Part shown: piece after piece, positions 7,323 to 14,390 of the stretch
How positions within the stretch are numbered: position 1 is the first letter of the stretch
How the letters are laid out: each line of letters opens with the position of its first letter
Origin: Mycolicibacterium sp. CH28
Lineage (GTDB): Bacteria > Actinomycetota > Actinomycetes > Mycobacteriales > Mycobacteriaceae
Direction of reading: 5' to 3'
Length of the DNA stretch: 64,000 bases
Assembly (NCBI RefSeq): GCF_004745805.1
Contig: NZ_SRLQ01000018.1
Location: forward strand, 62,001-126,000
Translations under genes and position numbers: made by a program
Notes under the pieces: model-generated
What the model was told of the DNA's origin: nothing
The model's input: only the letters and a program-made list of their open reading frames with translations
Databases searched by the model: none

Positions 7323-8801
7323 ATGCAGCCAGTTCTGCCATCGCCTGGTGGTGACGACCCACAACTCGACCATCCGAACGACGACGTCCAACGCCTGCAC
7401 CGCGGCTTCAGCCTGCGCTCGGCGTTCTCCCTGGCCTTCGCCGATGTCTCCCCGATCGTGGCGATGTACGCGATCTTCGCCCTGGGCCTGTTCACCGCCG
7501 GACCGCAGTTCTTCTGGGCCTTCCCCATCGTGCTCATCGGCCAGCTGGCCGTGGCGGCGGTGTTCGGCGAACTGTCGTCGCGATGGCCCTTCGCCGGCAG
7601 CGTCTACCAGTGGGCCCGACACGTGCGCGGGACCACGTCCGGGTGGGCCGCGGCCTGGGCCTACATGTGGGGGTTGACCATCGCGCTGGCCACGCTGGCC
7701 TACGCCGCGGCCGGATTCCTGCTCGAGGTCTTCGGGGTCGCCGAAGCGGGCCGGTGGACGACGGCTCTGCTGGCCATCGCGATCATCGTGATCGGTACCG
7801 CCACCAACATGATCGGGCGCCAGATCCTCAAGGTCATGGTGATCGCCAGCATCACCTGCGAGATCGTCGGCTCGGTCGGCCTGGGTGCCGTCCTGCTGCT
7901 GTTCTACCGGGAGAACCCGTTCTCCACCCTGCTGGACGGGCTGCCCGGCACCAGCGGGTGGGCCGCCGGCCCGATGCTGCTGGCCGTGGCCTACACCGGC
8001 TGGGCCTTCGTCGGATTCGAGGCCGCCGGCTCGATCGCCGAGGAGGTCGAGAACCCGTCACGCAATGTTCCCAAGGCCATCATCGGCAGCCTGGTCGGCG
8101 TCGCGCTGATCGTGATGTTCTCCAGTGCCGCACTGATCCTGGCGATCCCGAACCTCGACCAGGTCCTGGCCGGCCAGTCCGGTGACCCGGTGGCCGACAC
8201 GTTGACCGCGCACCTGGGCGCCGGCATCGCCAAACCACTTCTGATCATGTTCGTCATCGGCTTCATCTCCAGCTTCCTCGCGGTCCAGGCCGCGGTGTCA
8301 CGGTGCATCTGGGGCACCGCGCGTGACCGCGGCCTGCCGGCCTCGACCCTGTTCAGCAAGCTCGCCGGACCCGAGCGCATGCCGATCAATGCGATCGGAC
8401 TGACCGCGGTGGTGGCCGCTGCGCTGGTGTTGCTGGCCGGATCCGACTTCTACAACATCCTGATCAACTTCACCGTCATCGGCTTCTACATCGCGTTCGG
8501 CATTCCGGTGCTGGGTGCCGCCTGGTCGCGGATCACCGGACGGTGGACGCCAGGCGAGTTCTCACTGGGCCGCTGGGGTGCGCCGGTCACCTACTTCGCC
8601 GCGGTCTGGATCATCGCCGAGACCGTCAACGTCGCCTGGCCGCGCGTGCAGCCCGGTCAACCGTGGTACATCAACTGGAGCATGGTGATCACCACCGTCG
8701 TGCTCGGAATCATCGGTGGCGCAATCTATCTGAACCTGCGCCGCAAGATATCCGAACCGCTGGCCGACCGGTTGCAGTACCAGTCGGGCCCGGGGCTCTG
8801 A
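7323..8801 (+). CDS. APC-superfamily amino-acid/amine permease
   Basis: 492-residue integral membrane permease of the amino acid-polyamine-organocation superfamily. About 12 hydrophobic segments are visible, with the N-terminal helix 1 signature FSLRSAFSLAFADVSPIVAM and the helix 6 region GWAFVGFEAAGSIAEEVENP typical of the family. The ATG at 7323 follows CTGAGGAG. The stop overlaps the next ATG by one base (TGATG), so it is translationally coupled to the SDR genes. In this context, with a ureohydrolase downstream and PucR upstream, it probably imports the nitrogen compound degraded by the operon, for example a guanidino or polyamine-like molecule. Substrate is not readable from sequence. Confidence 0.9.
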   Translation: MQPVLPSPGGDDPQLDHPNDDVQRLHRGFSLRSAFSLAFADVSPIVAMYAIFALGLFTAGPQFFWAFPIVLIGQLAVAAVFGELSSRWPFAGSVYQWARHVRGTTSGWAAAWAYMWGLTIALATLAYAAAGFLLEVFGVAEAGRWTTALLAIAIIVIGTATNMIGRQILKVMVIASITCEIVGSVGLGAVLLLFYRENPFSTLLDGLPGTSGWAAGPMLLAVAYTGWAFVGFEAAGSIAEEVENPSRNVPKAIIGSLVGVALIVMFSSAALILAIPNLDQVLAGQSGDPVADTLTAHLGAGIAKPLLIMFVIGFISSFLAVQAAVSRCIWGTARDRGLPASTLFSKLAGPERMPINAIGLTAVVAAALVLLAGSDFYNILINFTVIGFYIAFGIPVLGAAWSRITGRWTPGEFSLGRWGAPVTYFAAVWIIAETVNVAWPRVQPGQPWYINWSMVITTVVLGIIGGAIYLNLRRKISEPLADRLQYQSGPGL

Positions 8802-9493
8802 TGGCACCGGTCGCGTTGGTGACCGGGGCGGCATCGGGTATCGGTGCCGCCGTCGCCGCCCTGCTCACCGAGCGCGGGTGGACCGTCGCGGGCCTGGACC
8901 TCAAGCCCGCCCAGGAGCTGCCCGCCGCCGTCGCGGTCGATGTGTCCGATTCCGCGCAGGTTCACCGGGCGGTCGGCGCCATCCGCGAGCAGCTGGGGCC
9001 GATCCAGGCATTGGTTAACGCGGCCGGACTCTACGAGATGGCCCCGGTCTCGGATATCAGTCCCGCGGCGTGGACGACGATGTTGCGCGTCCATCTGGGC
9101 GGCTTGCGCAATGCGGTTCATGCGGTGCTGCCGGAGATGATCGAGCGCCGCCGCGGAGCCATCGTCGCGATCTCCTCGGAGCTGGCGATCGGCGGCGGCG
9201 ACGGCGACGCGCACTACGCGGCTGCCAAGGGCTGCGTCGTCGGCTTCGTACGCAGCCTGGCCGCCGAGGTCGCGCCCTACGGTGTGCGCGTCAACTCAGT
9301 GGCACCCGGCCCCACCGACACACCGATGCTGGCACCGGATTCACCCTGGCGTGATCCCGCCTATCTGGCCACCCTTCCCGCGGGCCGCTTGGGCACGCCA
9401 CAGGAAGTCGCCCACGCCGTTCATTTCCTGCTCGACGGGCCGGGGTTCTGTGTCGGAGAAGTGCTGTCCCCCAACTGCGGAGCGGTGATCTGA
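8801..9493 (+). CDS. Short-chain dehydrogenase/reductase (first of pair)
   Basis: 230-residue classical SDR. The Rossmann motif is ALVTGAASGIGAAV, NAG appears as NAAGLYE, and the active site contains Ser in AIVAISSEL and YxxxK as YAAAKGC; the PG motif is NSVAPGPTDTP. The start overlaps the permease stop (TGATG) and the stop overlaps the next start in the same way. It presumably oxidises or reduces an alcohol/ketone intermediate of the PucR-controlled pathway, together with the second SDR that follows. Confidence 0.87.
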   Translation: MAPVALVTGAASGIGAAVAALLTERGWTVAGLDLKPAQELPAAVAVDVSDSAQVHRAVGAIREQLGPIQALVNAAGLYEMAPVSDISPAAWTTMLRVHLGGLRNAVHAVLPEMIERRRGAIVAISSELAIGGGDGDAHYAAAKGCVVGFVRSLAAEVAPYGVRVNSVAPGPTDTPMLAPDSPWRDPAYLATLPAGRLGTPQEVAHAVHFLLDGPGFCVGEVLSPNCGAVI

Positions 9494-10248
9494 TGAGCTC
9501 ACGCCAGGTTGCTCTCGTCACCGGCGCCACCCAGGGCATCGGCCGCGCGGTCGCCGAGCGGCTGGCCGCCGACGGCCACCTCGTGGGTATCAACGGCCGC
9601 CGCGAGAACCAACAGATGAGCGATGTCGTCACCGCGGTCGGTGGATTCGCGGTGCCCGCCGACATGTCCGACCCCGAGGCGGTGTCGACCGCCGTGGCAG
9701 CCGTCGAGGAGCGCCACGGCCCGATCGCGGTCCTGGTCTGCAACGCCGCCTACATGTCCATGGCCGCCCTCACCGACCACGACGAAGCCGACTGGTGGAA
9801 GGTGGTCGACACCAACCTCGGTGGCACTTTCCACACCATCCAGGCGGTCCTGCCCGGGATGCGGCGCCTCGGCGGCGGCCGCATCGTGATCGTCACCTCG
9901 GAATGGGGCGTCACCGGCTGGCCGCGGGCGACGGCCTACGCGGCGTCGAAGGCGGGTCTGATTGCATTAGCCAAATCCCTGGGACGCGAACTCGCCCGAG
10001 AGAACATCGGGGTCAACGCGGTGGCCCCGGGCGTTATCGACACACCTCAGCTGGAGGTGGACGCCGCCGACGCCGGTGTCGACCTGGTCGAGATGCACCG
10101 GCGCTACGCCCAGGACATCCCCGCCGGCCGGATCGGCCGGCCCGACGAAATCGCCGACACGGTAGCGCTTTTGGCCTCTGCCCAGGCCGGCGCCTTCGTC
10201 GGGCAAACCATCCAGATCAATGGAGGATCCACCCGATGCCGAGTATGA
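9493..10248 (+). CDS. Short-chain dehydrogenase/reductase (second of pair)
   Basis: 251-residue classical SDR with VALVTGATQGIGRAV as the cofactor motif, CNAAYMSMA in the NAG position, IVIVTSEWG as the Ser motif, YAASKAG as YxxxK and NAVAPGVIDTP. Its ATG overlaps the preceding stop. The following ureohydrolase ATG (10236) lies inside its 3' end, so the whole run is translated as a coupled unit. Two consecutive, divergent SDRs suggest two redox steps on a hydroxylated substrate or one heteromeric enzyme; the sequence does not decide which. Confidence 0.87.
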   Translation: MSSRQVALVTGATQGIGRAVAERLAADGHLVGINGRRENQQMSDVVTAVGGFAVPADMSDPEAVSTAVAAVEERHGPIAVLVCNAAYMSMAALTDHDEADWWKVVDTNLGGTFHTIQAVLPGMRRLGGGRIVIVTSEWGVTGWPRATAYAASKAGLIALAKSLGRELARENIGVNAVAPGVIDTPQLEVDAADAGVDLVEMHRRYAQDIPAGRIGRPDEIADTVALLASAQAGAFVGQTIQINGGSTRCRV

Positions 10249-11195
10249 GCAACCCCCCGGCCCCGGTCGGACCCGTCGACGGCCTGCAGGTACCGCGTTA
10301 CGCCGGCCATTCGACGTTCGCCCGCCTGCCGCGCATCGAGGATGTCTCCCGCCATGACGTGGCCGTCGTCGGCGCACCGTTCGACACCGGGGTGACCTAC
10401 CGACCGGGTGCCCGATTCGGCCCCAGCCACATCCGGCAGGCATCCCGGCTGCTCAAGCCCTACAACCCGGCGCTGGACGTCGAGCCGTTCGCCCACCAGC
10501 AGGTTGTCGACGCCGGCGACCTGATGTTCAACCCGTTCGAGATCAGCACCGCGATGCAGCAAATCGAACAGGGCGCCTACGAACTGATCCGCGACGGCGC
10601 CCGGCTGGTCACCCTGGGCGGTGATCACACCATCGCCTACCCACTCCTGCGGGCCGTCAACAGGATTCACGGCCCGGTCGCTCTCGTGCACTTCGACGCC
10701 CACCTCGACACCTGGGACACCTACTTCAACGCACCGCTCACCCATGGGACACCGTTCCGCCGGGCGGCCGAGGAAGGGTTGTTCGTATCCGGGCACAGCG
10801 CCCACGTCGGCATCCGTGGCTCGCTGTATTCGCCGAACGATCTCAGCGAGGACGCCAGCATGGGCTTCCACATCGTGCATTGCCGGGACTTTCTTCGGCG
10901 TTCCATCGACGACGTCATCGACGGGCTGCGCCAGACCATCGGCGACCGTCCGCTCTACGTCTCGATCGACATCGATGTCCTCGACCCGGCGCATGCGCCC
11001 GGGACCGGAACGCCGGAAGCTGGCGGAATGACCAGTCGTGAACTGTTGGAGATCGTCCGGGGATTCGACGGACTCGCCCTCATCGGTGCCGATATCGTCG
11101 AAGTGTCACCGGCTTACGACCATGCCGAGATCACCGGGATCGCGGCCGCCAACCTGGCCTACGAGCTCGTGTCGCTTCTGGCGAGGAAGGCATGA
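10236..11195 (+). CDS. Ureohydrolase of the agmatinase/arginase family
   Basis: 319-residue Mn-dependent ureohydrolase that would release urea from a guanidino compound. The metal-binding motifs are all present: GGDHTIAYP, DAHLDTWD (DAHxD) and SIDIDVLDPAHAPGTGTPE. ATG at 10236 has GGAGGA 8 nt upstream, located inside the second SDR; an ATG three codons later is possible. It overlaps the deacetylase start (ATGA). The specific substrate (agmatine, guanidinobutyrate, guanidinopropionate or another) cannot be fixed from the motifs. The company of two SDRs and a NodB-type enzyme is unlike a simple agmatine-putrescine route. Confidence 0.9.
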   Translation: MPSMSNPPAPVGPVDGLQVPRYAGHSTFARLPRIEDVSRHDVAVVGAPFDTGVTYRPGARFGPSHIRQASRLLKPYNPALDVEPFAHQQVVDAGDLMFNPFEISTAMQQIEQGAYELIRDGARLVTLGGDHTIAYPLLRAVNRIHGPVALVHFDAHLDTWDTYFNAPLTHGTPFRRAAEEGLFVSGHSAHVGIRGSLYSPNDLSEDASMGFHIVHCRDFLRRSIDDVIDGLRQTIGDRPLYVSIDIDVLDPAHAPGTGTPEAGGMTSRELLEIVRGFDGLALIGADIVEVSPAYDHAEITGIAAANLAYELVSLLARKA

Positions 11196-12067
11196 CCGTG
11201 ACACCAGCCGCACCGGTGGTCTGGCCGGACGGCAAACGCGCCGCCGCCTGCTTCACCTTCGACGTCGACGCCGAATCGGCGATTCTTAACATCGATGCGG
11301 CACACGCCGACCGGATGTCGGTGATGTCCCATCAGGCCTACGGCCCGCTGGTCGGGGTACCGCGACTGCTGGCGATGCTGGCCCGCCACGACGTGCGGTC
11401 GACGTTCTTCGTCCCCGGCTACACCGCGGTCCGCTATCCCGACGTGGTGCGCGCGATCGTCGATGCCGGACACGAAGTCGCTCACCACGGCTATCTGCAC
11501 GAGGTGCTCACCGGCAAGACACCCGAGGAGGAGGCCGCGATCCTGGACCGCGGCAGCGCGGCGTTGGCTGCCCTCACCGGCGAAGCGCCGGTGGGCTTCC
11601 GGGCACCGATGTGGGAGCTCAACTGGCACTCTCCGGCCCTGCTGGCCGAGCGCGGATTTCTCTACGACACCAGCCTGATGGACGCCGACCACCCCTATGA
11701 GCTGCGCGCCGGTGACCGGGGCCGGCTGGTCGAGATCCCGGTGCAGTGGGCCCTCGACGACTGGGAGCAGTACTGCTACATCCCCGATGTGTCGGGCACG
11801 GGGCTGATCGAGAGCCCCCGCAAGGCCGCCGAGATCTGGCGGCTCGAGTTCGAGGGTTTACGCGCGGTCGGTGGTTGTTTCGTCCTGACGAATCACCCGT
11901 TCCTGTCCGGCCGGCCCTCGCGCGCCGCCGCCCTCGATGAACTGGTCGAACACGTGGCGTCCTGCTCGGACGTGTGGGTGGCGCCGCTGCGCGAGATCGC
12001 CACGCACGTCCGCGGTCTGGACCTGACACCGCGCTCGATCATCCGACCGGACCCGGCCGAATTCTGA
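11192..12067 (+). CDS. NodB-type polysaccharide deacetylase / PuuE-like amidohydrolase
   Basis: 291-residue carbohydrate-esterase-4 fold enzyme. Motif 1 is TFDVDAES (the NodB TFDD-type aspartates) and motif 2 HEVAHHGYLHE carries the metal histidines; the Arg-Pro motif is GFRAPMWELN. There is no signal peptide, so it is cytosolic. This form resembles the cofactor-independent allantoinase PuuE and related cyclic-amide hydrolases more than cell-wall deacetylases, a view that also fits PucR control, but it is an inference. The GTG/ATG region overlaps the ureohydrolase stop by 4 nt, making it the last gene of the operon. Confidence 0.85.
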   Translation: MTVTPAAPVVWPDGKRAAACFTFDVDAESAILNIDAAHADRMSVMSHQAYGPLVGVPRLLAMLARHDVRSTFFVPGYTAVRYPDVVRAIVDAGHEVAHHGYLHEVLTGKTPEEEAAILDRGSAALAALTGEAPVGFRAPMWELNWHSPALLAERGFLYDTSLMDADHPYELRAGDRGRLVEIPVQWALDDWEQYCYIPDVSGTGLIESPRKAAEIWRLEFEGLRAVGGCFVLTNHPFLSGRPSRAAALDELVEHVASCSDVWVAPLREIATHVRGLDLTPRSIIRPDPAEF

Positions 12068-12074
12068 GCGCCGG

Positions 12075-12695
12075 TCAGCGTGCGGCGTTCCAGGCTGATT
12101 CGAAGAACGCCAGTTCCACGCGCATGGCTCGGCGATAGGCAGTGCGCACCGGCTCGGTGGCTGTTGCCTGCTCGTCGAGCAGCCCTTCCAACAGCCGTGC
12201 GACGGCCTCGAATTCCGTTGCGGCGTAGGTCTGCACCCACTGCGCGTACACCCCCGCCGTATCGGCGTCGAGCGACTGACCGAGCCACGCATACAGCCGC
12301 ATACACGGCGTCATCGCCGCGAAGGTCACGCCGAGCTCCTGGGTGGCCGCGGTGGCGAGAAGGAAATCGGTGTATGCCGACGTCGCCCCGAGCGGCTCCA
12401 CCCCGGCCATGTCGATGCCCCAGGACTCGGCGTAGGACGCGTGCAGTCCCAACTCCGCCCGAACACCGGCAATCAGATCAGCCAGCGCCAGCAGCGTCGG
12501 CGTATCCGGGCTGCGCACCAGGGCCGCGGCATAGGCGCGAGCGAAAGACTCAAGGAAGAAGGCGTCCTGCGCGACGTAGGCGGCGAAACGCGCTTTGGGC
12601 AGCGTGCCGTCGGCGATTCCGCGCACGAATGGGTGTGCCAGCACCTGGGACGCCAGATCGGCATTGTCGGACCACAGCTGAGCAGACAGGGGCAT
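12075..12695 (-). CDS. TenA-family aminopyrimidine aminohydrolase (thiaminase II)
   Basis: 206-residue all-helical TenA protein. Asp44 in YVAQD and Cys131 in MTPCMRLYAWLG match the substrate-binding Asp and catalytic Cys of characterised TenA enzymes, and the C-terminal Glu lies in VELAFFESAW. The family hydrolyses aminopyrimidines for thiamin salvage. The start MPLSAQLW at 12695 is chosen because longer versions run into the TetR stop 11 bp upstream. Same-strand position right after the TetR gene suggests co-transcription. It is convergent with the PucR operon, so membership in that pathway is possible but not shown. Confidence 0.87.
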   Translation of the reverse strand: MPLSAQLWSDNADLASQVLAHPFVRGIADGTLPKARFAAYVAQDAFFLESFARAYAAALVRSPDTPTLLALADLIAGVRAELGLHASYAESWGIDMAGVEPLGATSAYTDFLLATAATQELGVTFAAMTPCMRLYAWLGQSLDADTAGVYAQWVQTYAATEFEAVARLLEGLLDEQATATEPVRTAYRRAMRVELAFFESAWNAAR

Positions 12696-12706
12696 GTCCG
12701 CCGAGC

Positions 12707-13276
12707 CTAGCCGGGGTATGCCGCCGCCAGCAGGACCCGCGTGACCCACTCGACGTGGCTCAGTGACTCGTCCAATGTCAACCGGCCAGCCCGCAAACCG
12801 GCCAGCGCGGCACTCAACGCGGCATTAAGGCCGAAACTGACATTCGGAATGGCCTCTGGTGCCACGCCCTGCAGCAATCGATCGAGCAATTCGACGTTGG
12901 TGCGCTGCATCTGGTCGATGGTCGACTTCACCTCGGGGTCGGTGGAGGTCATCATCTGCAGCATCAGCGCCGTCATCTCGGGGTTACGGTTGAACGCGCG
13001 CTGGGCTCGTCGTAGGTAGTCCAGAACCCCGGGCAGCGGATCGCTGCCGGAGGGGCCACGGGACAGGACGCGCCGGGTCAGGCGTTTCTGCCAGTCCTCG
13101 AGGGCGGCGGCCAGCAAGTTCTCCTTCGAGCTGAAGTAGCGGTAGAGAGTGGCCAGCGCGACTTCCGAACGTTGCGCCACGTCACGCATCTGAACCGCGT
13201 CGGCACCCACCTCGGCGATCAAGTCGACTACTTCTTCGATGATCCTGGCCCGGCGCGCGAGCTGACCGCTGGTCAT
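12707..13276 (-). CDS. TetR-family regulator (KstR-like HTH)
   Basis: 189-residue TetR regulator starting MTSGQLARRARIIEEVVDLI. The HTH reads EVGADAVQMRDVAQRSEVAL followed by ATLYRYFSSKENLL, close by eye to the KstR type that controls lipid and steroid breakdown in mycobacteria. The C-terminal domain begins around RAQRAFNRNPEMTALMLQMM. The frame is open up to 13573, but that extension has no family character. It is divergent from the amidohydrolase/acyl-CoA dehydrogenase pair, with a TTGACA and a palindrome between them, so it may repress both that pair and the TenA gene behind it. Confidence 0.85.
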   Translation of the reverse strand: MTSGQLARRARIIEEVVDLIAEVGADAVQMRDVAQRSEVALATLYRYFSSKENLLAAALEDWQKRLTRRVLSRGPSGSDPLPGVLDYLRRAQRAFNRNPEMTALMLQMMTSTDPEVKSTIDQMQRTNVELLDRLLQGVAPEAIPNVSFGLNAALSAALAGLRAGRLTLDESLSHVEWVTRVLLAAAYPG

Positions 13277-13441
13277 ATCCGATAGCGGAATGACTCGACC
13301 GGCAGAGAGCGCGAGGTCGGCGGCTGGGGTGTTGACGATGCCACCTCCGATTCGGACCCGATACGAGAACGGATCAAGAACGTGCTTCTCCGATATTACG
13401 CGATGTCGAGGCGCCGTCACACCCTTCTCCCAGCTAGACGC

Positions 13442-13469
13442 TTGACACTGAGTAGAACCGTGTTTCACG
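13442..13469 (+). promoter_or_regulatory. Promoter/operator region upstream of the amidohydrolase
   Basis: TTGACA (13442-13447) is a consensus -35. Downstream lies TAGAACCGTGTTTCA (13453-13467), an imperfect palindrome of the kind bound by TetR proteins, merging into CGTG-ttt-CACG (13459-13469). No good -10 hexamer was seen at the ideal spacing. The location in the divergent region supports control by the TetR gene. Confidence 0.4.
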
Positions 13470-13517
13470 ATTGACGCAGCGGCGTTGTCGTCGCGCTGTT
13501 GTGACGGGAGGGACACG

Positions 13518-14384
13518 ATGGCCGGACCGGCCGGCCTGCCGGTAATCGACACGATGATCGGATTCCCCCACAAGGGCTTCGCTCAGTACGACTTCATCCG
13601 CAAGCAGACGAAGGATCGCGAGTCCAGGGAGAGCTTCGAGTTTCCCGTCGAGTACATGTTCACCGACGTGCCCAAGGGGCTGCCCACCGACGACCCGGTA
13701 TCGCTGCTGCTGCAGCAGATGGACCGGTTCGGCATCGAGAAGGCCATGGTCAGCGTCAGCGACGAGTCAGCCCAGTTGGCGGTGACGACGTTCCCGGAGC
13801 GGTTCATCCCGTCCGGCTCGATCACGGACCCCAACGACGTGATGGGGTCGGTGACGGGCATCCGCCGCGACTACGAGAAGTACGGGATCCGCGCGACGTC
13901 GGTATTCCCCGCCGGCGCCTTGCCCCAGGTGCCCATCGACGATCCGAAGATGTACCCGATCTATGCCACCTGCGTCGAGCTCGGCATCCCGATCTTCGCC
14001 TGTGCAGGGGTGCCCGGTCCGCGGGTTCCCTTCGCACCTCAGGAGGTTTCGCGCATCGACATCGTGATGTTCGACTTCCCCGATCTGGTGTTCGTCACTC
14101 GCCACGGCTGCGAGCCGTGGGAAGACCTCGCCGTCAAGCTGATGCTGAAGTGGCCCAATCTCTACTACTCGACATCGGCCTTCGCGCCCAAGTACTACCC
14201 GAAGGCCATCCTCGACTACGCCAACTCCCGCGGTGCCGACAAGGTGATCTACGCCGGCTACTTCCCGATGGGCCTGTCGCTGGAGCGCATCTTCAGTGAC
14301 CTCCCGGACGTGCCGCTCAACGACGAAGTCTGGCCGAAGTTCCTCTACGGCAACGCCGCTCGAATTCTAGGACTGGAGAACTGA
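13518..14384 (+). CDS. Amidohydrolase-2 family protein (ACMSD-like)
   Basis: 288-residue TIM-barrel amidohydrolase of the ACMSD-like group (metal-dependent hydrolases or decarboxylases). Features are the N-terminal PVIDTMIGFPH, the DRFGIEKAMVSVSDES strand-helix, FVTRHGCEPWEDLAVKLMLK with the conserved metal-type His, and the C-terminal FLYGNAARILGL that is characteristic of the family. The ATG at 13518 has GGGAGGG upstream. The gap to the acyl-CoA dehydrogenase is only 6 bp, so the two are an operon. In mycobacteria such pairs occur in breakdown of lipids or cyclic compounds; the specific reaction is unknown. Confidence 0.85.
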   Translation: MAGPAGLPVIDTMIGFPHKGFAQYDFIRKQTKDRESRESFEFPVEYMFTDVPKGLPTDDPVSLLLQQMDRFGIEKAMVSVSDESAQLAVTTFPERFIPSGSITDPNDVMGSVTGIRRDYEKYGIRATSVFPAGALPQVPIDDPKMYPIYATCVELGIPIFACAGVPGPRVPFAPQEVSRIDIVMFDFPDLVFVTRHGCEPWEDLAVKLMLKWPNLYYSTSAFAPKYYPKAILDYANSRGADKVIYAGYFPMGLSLERIFSDLPDVPLNDEVWPKFLYGNAARILGLEN

Positions 14385-14390
14385 CACCCC

